Shown here: positions 31,449-41,073 of the stretch, piece after piece
Position numbering within the stretch: position 1 is the first letter of the stretch
Layout of the letters: each line of letters begins with the position of its first letter
Source of the DNA: Strigamia acuminata
Taxonomy: Eukaryota; Arthropoda; Chilopoda; Geophilomorpha; Linotaeniidae
DNA: 64,000 nt
Assembly: GCA_949358305.1 (NCBI GenBank)
Contig: OX442314.1
Location: 32,235,608-32,299,607 of the forward strand
Direction of reading: 5' to 3'
Made by a program: the position numbers and the translations under genes
Notes under the pieces: model-generated
The model's input: the letters and a program-made list of their open reading frames with translations, nothing else
Database searches by the model: none
Told to the model about the DNA's origin: nothing

Positions 31449-33437
31449 ATGGCGAATAAGGAAGAAACTCCCGAGAAAAAGAGAGGGATGTTTGCCGACC
31501 TCATAGATCGTTGGGATCCTGTGCGTTTACGCGAGGAGAGACAGCGACGCGAGGGAGCAGAGCGAATGCGCGGTCTGAGACCGGGCGCTCTTCGTGGGAT
31601 GCTGGAGGAAATACCAACAGATTCCACTGACCAGCCTAGCTCTATGGAAGGAGATATAAACCCCATTTTGGAGGGGCCGATAAGCGTGCATACAGTGACT
31701 CCGGCCAGCGCTATTGCTGAGTTGGAAGAACCAGCGCGTTTGCAAAACATTGCTTCGGCTCCAACAAGAAATGAATCAGGAGCGCCACCAGAGGTGCCTG
31801 GTTTGGGGGCTTATCTCCATGATATGGAGGTGGCAATTTCCGCAAGACTGGATCGGGCCATAAATGCACAATTGCATGGTTGGGCCGAGGATACGGTCGA
31901 ACGTGTAAGGAAAGTGGTGGAGGACTGTGCTGCTCAACGACCGCCGTTGGTGGGTGGAATTCCATTAATTCCGCCGCCACAGGAACCTCATATCCTCCTG
32001 GGCGTGTCGGGGCAGACGGTTCCCCAAATTGTACCTCGCTCCACTGTAGACGCGTCTGTAATCCTGACGCCAAGTGAGATAATATTGGGTGGGGCCCGTG
32101 CAGCACCCAGTATGCAGGGGAGAATCTATGTGCAGTCTCGTGAAGTGGATCCAGCCGTTATCCAAATTAACAGCGAAATAATGCGATCAATAATTCGCAG
32201 TAAGGCATCGGTAGTGGGTGCACCGTCATCCATACCGTTGAGCCAGCTGGAGAGAGAGAGAAATTCTCAAAGTGGGCAGCGTCCAAGGCCTAATGTTCCG
32301 CTTCAAACTGGTGCTGTTCCACAAATACCTGTATTTCAACAGACAGGACAATTATCGCAACAGCAATGGCGGCAGCAACCACAACAGTTTGCTCGAACTT
32401 CCGGTATGAGGATGGGGAAGTTACCGGAGTTCGATGTGAGCAAGGGCGCCTATAACGCAGTGGATTTGTTTCTCACTCAACTGCGAGCCCATTTCTTTAC
32501 TTCGGGAATGGCGGAGTCGGTGTATCTTGAGTATTATGTGCCTCAAGCTTTAAAAGGCGAGGCTCTGGACTGGTACATTGATTTGCTTCCGAAGCCTGAG
32601 TTTTGGGATGAGTTCGCGCATCTGTTTAAAGACGCGTTCTCTCTCACCGTTGCTGAGACTACTGTCAATTTGGCGGAAAAGCGACAGGCGATGGGGGAGC
32701 CAACTGCAAAATTTTTGCGCGAGACTAACCGATTCCTACAAAAAACAGGGATAGTTGGGGACAGCCAAAAATGGGATATAGCCCAACGACGACTGCAACC
32801 TGACGTTGCGGAAGTCATGCGTCAAATGGGCGTATTAACCTTGTCGCAAGCCATTGTTAGGGGACAGCAAGCAGATAGCGAGCTGCAACTACGATCTCTC
32901 CATAAAAAAGATTTCGACCTGCACGGGGTTAAGCGAGGCCAAATGCCGGTTCCCCAGCATACAGCTCAGACTAAGCAAGAAGCCGCCGTGAAGAAACCGG
33001 TTGAGGTGGTTAAGAACTCGACTCGACATTTTTTCACGCGCAATAAGGTTGCGGCCGTGATGGAAGTCTTGGGTGAATTAGAGGAAGGTGGCATGTTTGA
33101 TGATGACAATCAAAGCGTAATGGCACAGACAGTCCGTAGTATCATGGCTACGAAAACTGTGCCTATTGTTGGAACAGAGCCACCGGTAGAGACTGGAGAA
33201 CCCCATGTCTGCAGTCAAAACAACTCCTTCGCTCAGGGCTCCGGCCCACCTAAGGACATTAAATTGCCACCCGGAGCGGAGTGGGCCAAAAACAGGCGCG
33301 ATCGGTGGTATATGCGTGACATTAAATTGAACGCTCCGCTATGCCCGCACTGTTACAAACCCTGGGTCGTTCCGGGAAACGAGAGAGGGCCCCCACTGAA
33401 GTCCGACGCCAAAGTGGTGGACCCAAAGAAGAAGTAG
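31449..33437 (+). CDS. gag: E3 Gag (662 aa)
   Basis: Start chosen at ATG 31449 (MANKEETPEKK); the frame is open 11 codons further upstream but without ATG. Residues about 320-500 carry a retrotransposon-gag-like domain (KLPEFDVSKGAYNAVDLFL, YYVPQALKGEALDWYIDLLP, AEKRQAMGEPTAKFLRET). There is no CCHC knuckle; the C-terminus has only APLCPHCYKPW. Long disordered Pro/Gln segments surround the domain. The last 97 nt overlap pol, which is in the -1 frame. Confidence 0.92.
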   Translation: MANKEETPEKKRGMFADLIDRWDPVRLREERQRREGAERMRGLRPGALRGMLEEIPTDSTDQPSSMEGDINPILEGPISVHTVTPASAIAELEEPARLQNIASAPTRNESGAPPEVPGLGAYLHDMEVAISARLDRAINAQLHGWAEDTVERVRKVVEDCAAQRPPLVGGIPLIPPPQEPHILLGVSGQTVPQIVPRSTVDASVILTPSEIILGGARAAPSMQGRIYVQSREVDPAVIQINSEIMRSIIRSKASVVGAPSSIPLSQLERERNSQSGQRPRPNVPLQTGAVPQIPVFQQTGQLSQQQWRQQPQQFARTSGMRMGKLPEFDVSKGAYNAVDLFLTQLRAHFFTSGMAESVYLEYYVPQALKGEALDWYIDLLPKPEFWDEFAHLFKDAFSLTVAETTVNLAEKRQAMGEPTAKFLRETNRFLQKTGIVGDSQKWDIAQRRLQPDVAEVMRQMGVLTLSQAIVRGQQADSELQLRSLHKKDFDLHGVKRGQMPVPQHTAQTKQEAAVKKPVEVVKNSTRHFFTRNKVAAVMEVLGELEEGGMFDDDNQSVMAQTVRSIMATKTVPIVGTEPPVETGEPHVCSQNNSFAQGSGPPKDIKLPPGAEWAKNRRDRWYMRDIKLNAPLCPHCYKPWVVPGNERGPPLKSDAKVVDPKKK

Positions 33438-36400
33438 GTTTAACACCTAAAGCTGTGTCGGAACCACCGGAAGTGAAGCGCGTGTTGCCACCAAAATCTG
33501 TGTTGACCGCGCCTAATACTGACCCAATACTTCCGAAGTTGACTTCGTTCGTGATGATTTCTCCTAAAGAGAAAGATGTGTCCGAGGAGCCAAAAATTGA
33601 AATCGGGATTGGAGAGAGAGTACGACGAGATTCCCAATACGTGAAGATCGTCTGGAATGACATCCAATTTATTGCGCAATTTGACTCTGGTGCTCAGACC
33701 TGCATCATGGCGCAAGATCTGTATGAGAAGCTGCATGAGAAGATGGGGGTGGAGATGGTTGTGTTGCACGAGACCATTCGCGTTGCCAATAATCAGTTAG
33801 TTGAGGTTTTGGGTAGCGTGGAAATAACCGTGCGTGCACCTCAAACTCTGATCTCTTTTGTGTGCTTGGTAATAGAGGACTCATCAGCGGACTTGCTGCT
33901 CGGACGAGATTTCTGTCGAGCGGTTGGGTTATGTACGGACCATGGACTTAATTGCTGGTTCATAAGAGGTTCGGAGGAACGGCATAGTTTCATGACTATG
34001 AGACAGGCGCTGGCCTCCGATCCGGTACTTTTGTTGCCACTAATCCCCGCCGCCCCTAAGATGGCAGTTCCTGCCCCGATTAGTGATGTAAATTGTGTTT
34101 TGTTGAATCATCGCACATTGCCCGCCGAAACTTTTGAGTTACCGCATGACGATGCGCCATTCAGAGTTAAGGTGGTGGTTTCGCGCAAGACCGCGGAAGA
34201 TAGGAGTTGGACATTTCTTTGGTCACCTCCGCGACGCGAAAAGTCGCGCAGAATTCCGCGATACACACGTGTCTACCGGAGGCCCATGTGTTTTAGCCAG
34301 CTCCGACGTTCTAAACGGGTGCGCAGGGCTCGGAAGAGATTGTCGCAGTCTGCAGAGTCGTCCGTTCCGTCAGTTCCTCCCGATTCAGTTATTTCGGATG
34401 TGGAAGGGAAAGTTGGTTCCACTGGTGGACAGTTTTCTCCTACGACCAATTTTGTTGAATATCTGCCTTGTCCTGATCCGACTAAGTTGGACTGGATTTA
34501 TGGGCAGTTATCAAATCAACTATCACCAAAACGCATCACTCATTTGATTGACGCGTTAAAACCCGTTTCGAACATCTTCAGAGAAGAAGTGGGGTTGTGC
34601 AATAACACTCTTTTTGAGGTTGATCTCAAACCTGACTTTAGGCCAATACACGTGCCTGTTAGGCCGGTGAACCCAGCCAAGAAAGCTATAATTGATCAGT
34701 ACATCGATCAAAAGCTGGCGCAGGGTATTATTCGTCGCTCGAAGAGTGATTGTGCCGTGGCCCCTGTTGTCGTGCCTAAGAAAGATGGCAGATGGAGGTG
34801 CGCCATGGACTTTCGCCCTATTAATGCGCAGACGATGCCCGACGTGTATCCCCTCCCAGATATTGATAACATCTTTTCATATTTGGGCGGGGCTAAGTGG
34901 TTCACTATAATAGATGGACGTGAAGCGTTTCATCAGATCGGCGTTAGGCCAGGAGATGAACGTTTTCTCGCTTTTATCACGCATCGCGGACTCTACGAGT
35001 ATGTCCGCATGCCTTTTGGACCAATAAATGGCCCCGCGACACTGCAACGCGCTATGAATCTTACGCTTGCGGAGTTTCTTTACAAATGCGTCTTTGTTTA
35101 CATCGACGACATTATTGTCTTTAGTAAAACATTTGAAGAACATGTTGAACATCTGAAGCAAGTTTTGACACTTCTTGACGCGGCAGGATTCACGATGAAT
35201 GCCGGCAAGACCGAGTTGTGTAAGCGTAGCCTTGAAGTGTTGGGTCATATTGTTGAAGAAGGAAAGATTCGTCCTAATCCGAAAAAGACCAGCGCGATCC
35301 AGTTATTTCCCGCGCCAACTAACGTAAAAGAGTTGCAGCGCTTTAAGGGCATGATTGGTTACTATTCTTCGTTTTTTCCGGGGTACTCGAAGACTTGTGA
35401 AGTTTTCAGGCCCTTGATGAAGAAGAACGCGCCATGGAATTGGACGGATGGCTGTCAAGCAACGTTCGAGTATCTGCGGGACCAAGTTGCAACATCAACT
35501 TTGCAGCGGAGGTTTCCTGACTGGTCGAAGCCGTATATTCTGCAGACAGACGCGAGCTACTCAGGCTTGGGTGCTGCGTTGATGCAGTTGGATAATAACG
35601 GCATTCGTGTGCCAATTGCATTTGCTTCGCGCGCTTTAAATAGTGCGGAAAAGAATTATAACGTTACGGAGATCGAGTGTCTAGCTGCTGTTTGGGCAGT
35701 TAAGCGTTTCCGCAGTTACTTAGAACTTATGGATTTTTACCTTGAGAGCGATCACAAGTGTTTAAAATGGCTTTTTGCTCAGCGCGAACCAAAGGGCAGA
35801 TTGGCTCGATGGATTCTGTCAATGTCAGACTTTCGATTTACATTTCTGCATTGCAGTGGCACAAGTAATCGTGTCGCTGATGCGTTGAGCAGAGCTCCTG
35901 TAGATCCGGCCATTGAAATTGGCGATGATGATTGTCCGCTCGTAGATGATGCGACATATTGTGCGTTCTTTGACGATTTCGCAAGTTGGCCGACCATTGA
36001 AATGGTGGAGCTCGACGAGCATTTCGTGCCAAAACCATCTGGCTCAAAGATCGTTAATGCGGCTAAACTTCGTAAGAAATCGCGTATTCTTCAAAAGAAA
36101 CGTGAATTTGAGGAGTTGGAACCACTTGAGTTGTTTGGGGATTTAAACACCCGACCCCCCAAACCCCCCGGCCCCTCAAGGGGGGGTAGTGTGCCGGCCG
36201 ACATGGAAAATGTCGTGTTCGATGCACACCAGCTCTCCGGTGTAACTACGCCTCCAGCTGCCTTGCCACCAAAGAGGTGTGTTGGGAGGCCGCGTAAGGT
36301 AATAGCGCCGCCGACTGACTTACCATTGAAGAGGCATGTTGGAAGGCCAAGAAAGGTCATTGTGGCTCCTACTGATCCTGTACCAAAAAGGAAAAGAGGG

Positions 36401-36805
36401 AGACCACCAAAACCCAAACGTAAAGTGGGAAGACCTAAAAAGGTTGTATCACCTGCAAGAAGTGAGCATTCGTCTTCACCAGCGTCACCAGTTTCGAATG
36501 GAGGAAAATCTGGTAGCGAGCGATTTTTGAGTGACCATAGTTCCGACGAATATCGGACTACGGTGCCACCTTTGCCGACGCAACCAAATACGCGTTTGAG
36601 GCAGACTCAACAACCTTTGGTGGACGGCCAAGTCTCGCCATACGAATCCGAGGATTTGGATGAGGATCGACCGGCTGAGCATCCGGCTTACGAGCTTTTG
36701 CCAACTCAGAAAAGAATGAGGGAAGTTCAGTTGGCTGACGCTTGGTCAAAAGGCATTATGCTGTATTTAGAATCATTTACGTCGACTACTTTGGAAAAAA
36801 GTTGA
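33341..36805 (+). CDS. pol: E3 Pol part 1: protease, RT, RNase H, AT-hook linker
   Basis: Expressed by -1 frameshift from gag; the effective start is at about 33428. Protease FDSGAQTC near residue 112. RT with MDFRPINAQT, MPFGPINGPATLQ and YIDD near residue 585. RNase H QTDASYSGLG near 735, ending RVADALSRAP. Then an unusual linker of about 250 residues with four GRP-core AT-hooks (VGRPRK twice, RGRPPK, VGRPKK; residues about 980-1035) and acidic/Ser-rich stretches. The ORF ends at 36805 just after LADAWSKGIMLYLES, the lead-in to an integrase zinc domain that is not present. AT-hooks bind the minor groove of AT-rich DNA; a targeting role is inferred. Confidence 0.92.
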   Translation: MPALLQTLGRSGKRERAPTEVRRQSGGPKEEVGLTPKAVSEPPEVKRVLPPKSVLTAPNTDPILPKLTSFVMISPKEKDVSEEPKIEIGIGERVRRDSQYVKIVWNDIQFIAQFDSGAQTCIMAQDLYEKLHEKMGVEMVVLHETIRVANNQLVEVLGSVEITVRAPQTLISFVCLVIEDSSADLLLGRDFCRAVGLCTDHGLNCWFIRGSEERHSFMTMRQALASDPVLLLPLIPAAPKMAVPAPISDVNCVLLNHRTLPAETFELPHDDAPFRVKVVVSRKTAEDRSWTFLWSPPRREKSRRIPRYTRVYRRPMCFSQLRRSKRVRRARKRLSQSAESSVPSVPPDSVISDVEGKVGSTGGQFSPTTNFVEYLPCPDPTKLDWIYGQLSNQLSPKRITHLIDALKPVSNIFREEVGLCNNTLFEVDLKPDFRPIHVPVRPVNPAKKAIIDQYIDQKLAQGIIRRSKSDCAVAPVVVPKKDGRWRCAMDFRPINAQTMPDVYPLPDIDNIFSYLGGAKWFTIIDGREAFHQIGVRPGDERFLAFITHRGLYEYVRMPFGPINGPATLQRAMNLTLAEFLYKCVFVYIDDIIVFSKTFEEHVEHLKQVLTLLDAAGFTMNAGKTELCKRSLEVLGHIVEEGKIRPNPKKTSAIQLFPAPTNVKELQRFKGMIGYYSSFFPGYSKTCEVFRPLMKKNAPWNWTDGCQATFEYLRDQVATSTLQRRFPDWSKPYILQTDASYSGLGAALMQLDNNGIRVPIAFASRALNSAEKNYNVTEIECLAAVWAVKRFRSYLELMDFYLESDHKCLKWLFAQREPKGRLARWILSMSDFRFTFLHCSGTSNRVADALSRAPVDPAIEIGDDDCPLVDDATYCAFFDDFASWPTIEMVELDEHFVPKPSGSKIVNAAKLRKKSRILQKKREFEELEPLELFGDLNTRPPKPPGPSRGGSVPADMENVVFDAHQLSGVTTPPAALPPKRCVGRPRKVIAPPTDLPLKRHVGRPRKVIVAPTDPVPKRKRGRPPKPKRKVGRPKKVVSPARSEHSSSPASPVSNGGKSGSERFLSDHSSDEYRTTVPPLPTQPNTRLRQTQQPLVDGQVSPYESEDLDEDRPAEHPAYELLPTQKRMREVQLADAWSKGIMLYLESFTSTTLEKS
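33422..33428 (+). promoter_or_regulatory. -1 ribosomal frameshift site CCCAAAG
   Basis: In the gag frame the codons read GAC CCA AAG AAG AAG TAG. C CCA AAG is a canonical X XXY YYZ heptamer, two codons before the gag stop. Slipping back one base leads into the pol frame (PKEEVGLTPK). Stimulatory RNA structure downstream was not assessed. Confidence 0.75.
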
Positions 36806-37827
36806 AGTCTAGCCAGGGTAATTGCTACGCGTTCGTAATGGTTGACGCAGCTAGCAGATGGGTTGACGTTCGGCTTACTGAAAATGCGGATGTGCCAACT
36901 ACCATCAGGCAAATTGAGAAATTTGTGCAACGATGGGCCTTTCCAAGGACTTTGATTAGTGACAATGCACCTACTTTTCGTTCTGCGCGTTTTCAAGCGC
37001 ACTGTGCGGGAATGGGCATTGTGAACAAGTACATATCTGTATATCATCCGCAAGGGAACTTGGCGGAGCGCCTAAACCAGTCGCTGAAGACCTGCATTCT
37101 CGCGTACATCGACGAACACGTGAACTGGGACCGTCATATCGGCTACTTCATTTTGGCCATTAACGCCAGCTATCAAACATCTTTGAAGTTTTCGCCGTAT
37201 ATGATGATCGTTGGACAGGAAGCGCGTTACCCAGGCGACCTCGACAGTGATACCGACGACGGAGATCCTCTCCCGCCGGATGAGGCGAGGTATTTACATC
37301 GTTACATGCTACGCGTCGGAGCCGAGGCACGAAAGAACCTGGAGATCGCAAACCTGCGACACAAGCGATGGTACGACCGGAAGCGACGGCCCCACGACTT
37401 CAAACCTGGCGACTGGGTGACACTGAAAAGCAGAATCTTGTCGTCAGCGGACAAGCAGGTCTCGGCAGGGTTTCAGCAGCGGACGGAGGGTATTTATATA
37501 ATACACCGGATCATCGAGCCGAACACCGTGCTGTTAATGAAGGAAGATGGCAGCGTAACGCAGCCATATCACATCGTCGACTTACGACATTGGTACAGCG
37601 AGCCTGATGACAGCGCGAAGACACCAGCGGATGTTTTGGATCCTCCGGAAGTGCTGACCGCCGCTGGAAGTGAGCGCGTCCCCAGTTTCATCTCTAAAGC
37701 GGACATGGATGACATTTATCACCGAGTTGACAAATTTAGCGCGGAATCACGTGAGATTTGCATGAATTTTTATGCCGAGAACAGAGTTCGGCTGGATGAT
37801 TGCGAACACGGGGAAAGTTCGTCATGA
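36742..37827 (+). CDS. E3 Pol part 2: integrase core and C-terminal domain, out of frame
   Basis: Homology begins at about 36770 with IIYVDYFG. The D,D-E core is complete: D in VDYFG (about 36778), D in SDNAPTF (about 36960), E in NLAERLN (about 37060). A C-terminal SH3-like stretch follows (DWVTLKSRILSS, GIYIIHRIIEPNTVLL). The upstream HHCC zinc domain (normally about 130 residues between the YLE segment and VDYFG) is missing, and the frame changes at the junction near 36775. This fits an internal deletion. There is no dependable start codon, so this is the remainder of pol rather than a separate gene. Confidence 0.85.
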   Translation: MVKRHYAVFRIIYVDYFGKKLKSSQGNCYAFVMVDAASRWVDVRLTENADVPTTIRQIEKFVQRWAFPRTLISDNAPTFRSARFQAHCAGMGIVNKYISVYHPQGNLAERLNQSLKTCILAYIDEHVNWDRHIGYFILAINASYQTSLKFSPYMMIVGQEARYPGDLDSDTDDGDPLPPDEARYLHRYMLRVGAEARKNLEIANLRHKRWYDRKRRPHDFKPGDWVTLKSRILSSADKQVSAGFQQRTEGIYIIHRIIEPNTVLLMKEDGSVTQPYHIVDLRHWYSEPDDSAKTPADVLDPPEVLTAAGSERVPSFISKADMDDIYHRVDKFSAESREICMNFYAENRVRLDDCEHGESSS

Positions 37828-38815
37828 ACACCTTCTTTTTCTGCTTTTAAAGTGTTTTTTGTGATTATTAATTTATTTCTTAGCATTGGTTGCATTTTTA
37901 GCTGAGTTTTGGTGTTTGTAGAATTTGTTTACATTGGAATGAGTGTGTTGTTGTGTTTTTTCGTGTATTTTTACTAATCTCTAGTTTTTGACTATTTATT
38001 ACTAATTGCGGTTTTTTCGTCGACATTTCGGAGGGAGATGCGGAGTTAAAACTCTTTTCTTTTCCGTTCGAGATGGAGACGCGACCTGTTGTCGATTTAT
38101 TTTGATTTTTGTGAGCGTTTGGTGTTGGTTTTCATGCTCGTTGTTGGTTGCGCGTGTGTGGTCTAGTTTACGACAGATGGCGCCGGAGTGTCTGGTGTCA
38201 TCTGACCGATGACCTCACTTTTCAATCAGTGTCTGGCGGCCATATTGTATTCGCGGCTTAACACAGTGCGCCTCGTGTCTTCGCGTCTCTGACATTTTCA
38301 ACGCGAGCCAAGCCACAACTGAGCGTGGAAGTCCGCCAAAGCGCGTTTAATACGTTTGTAACATTAACTGTGAGTATTATTGTGGTTTTCACTGAAAAAT
38401 TGTAAATTTTGACCTACTCGAGCAACATGTGTTTTTTCATAAGTGCAAAGTTTTAGGGTTAAATTTTCCCCGAACGCGTACTGAAGTGTTAGAGCTGCTT
38501 TTTTGTTAATCTCTTGTCGGTATATCGCGTTAGTATTGTTTAGAATGCTTCGCTATTAATTGTCAAGGCGTATCTAATTGTTAGGAAAATTTAGTATTTT
38601 TGTTTAGTTTCACTTTTCAAAATGCAAGATGGCGACGCATCGCTTTGAAAATTTTCCATCAGGTCATGTGATGTCCGCCATCTTTGGTGGAGTACCCGTA
38701 TGCGTGTAGATGGACTTAGCCAATTTTTTGAGCTCATGTATTTTGTAGTGATAAGTCTGCACGCGACCGCTATTTCCTGTTCGCGTTTGCTTCCTAATTT
38801 GATACGATAGTTACG
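37828..38815 (+). other. E3 non-coding spacer after integrase
   Basis: About 1 kb, T-rich, with no ORF of note. It contains gacagatggcgccggag near 38170 and possible splice sites for a subgenomic message, which I could not verify. Confidence 0.5.
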
Positions 38816-39073
38816 ATGAATTTTGTACATCTTTGTGAGGATTTTGTGCTGTTGTTAGATGCATTAATTAATATTTTTTCCCCAATATTATATTTTTGTT
38901 TTGGGCTATTACGCGTTTGTATCTCGTTGATTCTCATCGTGATTCCATTTCACGTGATTTGCTTTGCAATCTTTATTACTGCTGTTATTTTTAATTGCGA
39001 ATACCTTTTTTGGTTAAGCTATGAATTGTTATGTGAACTTTATCGAGTAATTTTTTATAATCCGCGTTATTAG
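38816..39073 (+). CDS. E3 small hydrophobic ORF (85 aa)
   Basis: ATG at 38816 (MNFVHLCEDFVLLLDALIN). The ORF is strongly hydrophobic with two or three likely membrane spans (ILYFCFGLLRVCISLILIVI, FAIFITAVIFNCEYLFWL). It sits between integrase and the 624-codon ORF. Short, and in a T-rich region, so hydrophobicity may be compositional. If real, it would be a membrane protein of unknown role. Confidence 0.35.
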   Translation: MNFVHLCEDFVLLLDALINIFSPILYFCFGLLRVCISLILIVIPFHVICFAIFITAVIFNCEYLFWLSYELLCELYRVIFYNPRY

Positions 39074-39198
39074 CCCATGTTTTTATTGTTGTATTTATTT
39101 GCTCTTGCTCGAGTGGTGTATTTTTTGTTGTTTGATTCTTTTATTGATTTTTTGATTTCTGCTTTTGTGACTGAATTTAGAAGTGATTTTCAATCGTC

Positions 39199-41073
39199 AT
39201 GACTGGACGAGGCAACGGAGTACGACCGCCGTGGCGAGGAGGGAAAAACGGAAAGAATAAGACAAATGTTGAGACGCGCCGCCAGCGACAGGCGCGTGAG
39301 CGCTATGTTTGTCCCTACCCTGTGCCGCGATTGTTTGAGACGGGGCCCATCTTGATGCCAAACTATCATCCTGACCACCCTATGTGTCGCGCCTTCCCGA
39401 ATCGCGAGCTTTGCCCTGTGTGTTCGGGGTGGGGTCATCTCCATCGAGGCGTGGACGAGTGCTTCGCGTGCGAGGGATTTGGAAATTTGCGTCGAGCTCA
39501 ATTTAAAATATGGATGCGACGTATGCAGGCCCTTTGTTTAGGAGAAACGATGGCGGATGGGAGAGACATTTCGTTTTATGTCCTGCCCGATACTTTCCAG
39601 CCGCTTTTGGGTGCCGCGTCTGACTGCAATCGCTTCATTATCCAACACGAGGCCCATTGGCGCAATACTATCCAGAGAGCCGCCACCATGGGAGTGCGTC
39701 CGCACAATTGGCAATATCCTCCTTTGGGGTGTTTAGTCATGGCACCAGGCACGGTGACCCCCGAGTTGCCTTCCTATTTTCGTCAGTGGGCCCCTATGGT
39801 CCGAGGGCAGTCCAATCGTGTGCCGCCGATAACATCGCGTCTCCATTCTCAGGCGCATCAGCGGCGGGATAACCCACGAGCTCCTGTTGTGGTTGGGCGT
39901 GCGCGTTTGGCTGCTGAGGACGAACGTTTGCGACGAATTGGCGAGCGAAACGCCCATTTACTGGAGGACATCGTCCAGCTGCAGGGGCTCCAGCGTCAGG
40001 TCCGGGATGGATTTGTAGCCGCAAGAGCGGCGCCTGATTTGCCTGCTGCCGTTGCTGTGTTGTCGGAGCGATTGGCGCCGAGTTCGTCTCAGTTTTTCAA
40101 CGTCGCTTCTGGTGTAATGGTCCCCCAATGTCGACCAGTGCCTACGTTACAACGTGTGCTGGAGGTTCCACCGGCCCAGGTGAGCGAGATAGTGGATGAT
40201 TTGCCAGAGGTTTGCGTAGTTCCACCGCCAATTGATGAAGCGGCCCTATCAACCGCGCTACTGCCGGTTGGGCGACCTACCTGTGACATGGACGAAATAG
40301 CGACCCCTTTTGGTGTGAACTTGCGACGGGATTGGGCTGAGACCGACATGGAGTGGCTAATTCGATGCCACGACGAGGCGACGCGCCGTCGCGAAGCCGC
40401 TTTTCCAGGAGGAATGGTTCCTCGTTCTTCGTCCTCCCAATTGGAGCAGTCGTTGGATTATGTTGGGGAGTTGCCCAATTTGCGCGTTTGCTTGACTGAC
40501 GCCGGACGGGATGTTGAGTGTTTACCGGAGTCGTCGGATGATGAGGAGGACGATAATGCGCGTCCGCGACGACAGCTTCTGCCTGTTTTCACTGGTCGTC
40601 CAGTCCAGCATGACCTGCCGTTTCCAACTCAACCCGAGGACTTGACGGCCGCAATCAAGAAGGTGATTGATTTGCAGCATCGGAAGCGAGATTTTGTTAC
40701 GGTTCGTGAGCTCGAGCTGTATTTTGAAACGATTATGGCGCGTGCGACCTTCGACTCGCTTTTCCCCATGGGTGCCCTTGAATGGGAAGGTCCATCGCGA
40801 TGGCGCACGGACACTTATTTGGAGGCCGATGCTTCGCGTTGGAGAGAGTTTTTCTATTTGGTGGTGAAGAAAGAGCTTGGATTGCCGGAGAACGTCGCGG
40901 CAATAGTTCATTTGCTCGGGGAAGGCCATATTCGCGTGTTGCAGCAATTAATCGCGGACACTTTGACTGAATTCCGCCCGCGTTCCGAGCAGCAGCTGGG
41001 CGATGTTATTACCTACCGCGTTCTTACACTCATGAAGGAGCTTGTGACAGCTGTCACCGGCTATGAGTTTTAA
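39199..41073 (+). CDS. E3 ORF3, unknown family (624 aa)
   Basis: Intact ORF in the env position, starting MTGRGNGVRPPWRGGKN. Its basic N-terminus is followed at residues about 73-98 by CPVCSGWGHLHRGVDECFAC, a CxxC...CxxC pair with GH like a small zinc-binding fold. The middle is Pro/Ala-rich; an acidic cluster (ESSDDEEDDN) lies near residue 440. The C-terminal about 130 residues look helical and globular (FVTVRELELYFETIMARA, NVAAIVHLLGEGHIRVLQQ, VITYRVLTLMKELVTAVTG). No signal peptide or TM segment, so not a recognisable envelope. No clear similarity to the E1/E2 accessory module. Probably expressed from a spliced RNA. Confidence 0.8.
   Translation: MTGRGNGVRPPWRGGKNGKNKTNVETRRQRQARERYVCPYPVPRLFETGPILMPNYHPDHPMCRAFPNRELCPVCSGWGHLHRGVDECFACEGFGNLRRAQFKIWMRRMQALCLGETMADGRDISFYVLPDTFQPLLGAASDCNRFIIQHEAHWRNTIQRAATMGVRPHNWQYPPLGCLVMAPGTVTPELPSYFRQWAPMVRGQSNRVPPITSRLHSQAHQRRDNPRAPVVVGRARLAAEDERLRRIGERNAHLLEDIVQLQGLQRQVRDGFVAARAAPDLPAAVAVLSERLAPSSSQFFNVASGVMVPQCRPVPTLQRVLEVPPAQVSEIVDDLPEVCVVPPPIDEAALSTALLPVGRPTCDMDEIATPFGVNLRRDWAETDMEWLIRCHDEATRRREAAFPGGMVPRSSSSQLEQSLDYVGELPNLRVCLTDAGRDVECLPESSDDEEDDNARPRRQLLPVFTGRPVQHDLPFPTQPEDLTAAIKKVIDLQHRKRDFVTVRELELYFETIMARATFDSLFPMGALEWEGPSRWRTDTYLEADASRWREFFYLVVKKELGLPENVAAIVHLLGEGHIRVLQQLIADTLTEFRPRSEQQLGDVITYRVLTLMKELVTAVTGYEF

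Noticed and set aside
39199-41073. E3 ORF3 as a retroviral envelope
   Set aside because: No signal peptide, fusion peptide, furin site or transmembrane helix visible.
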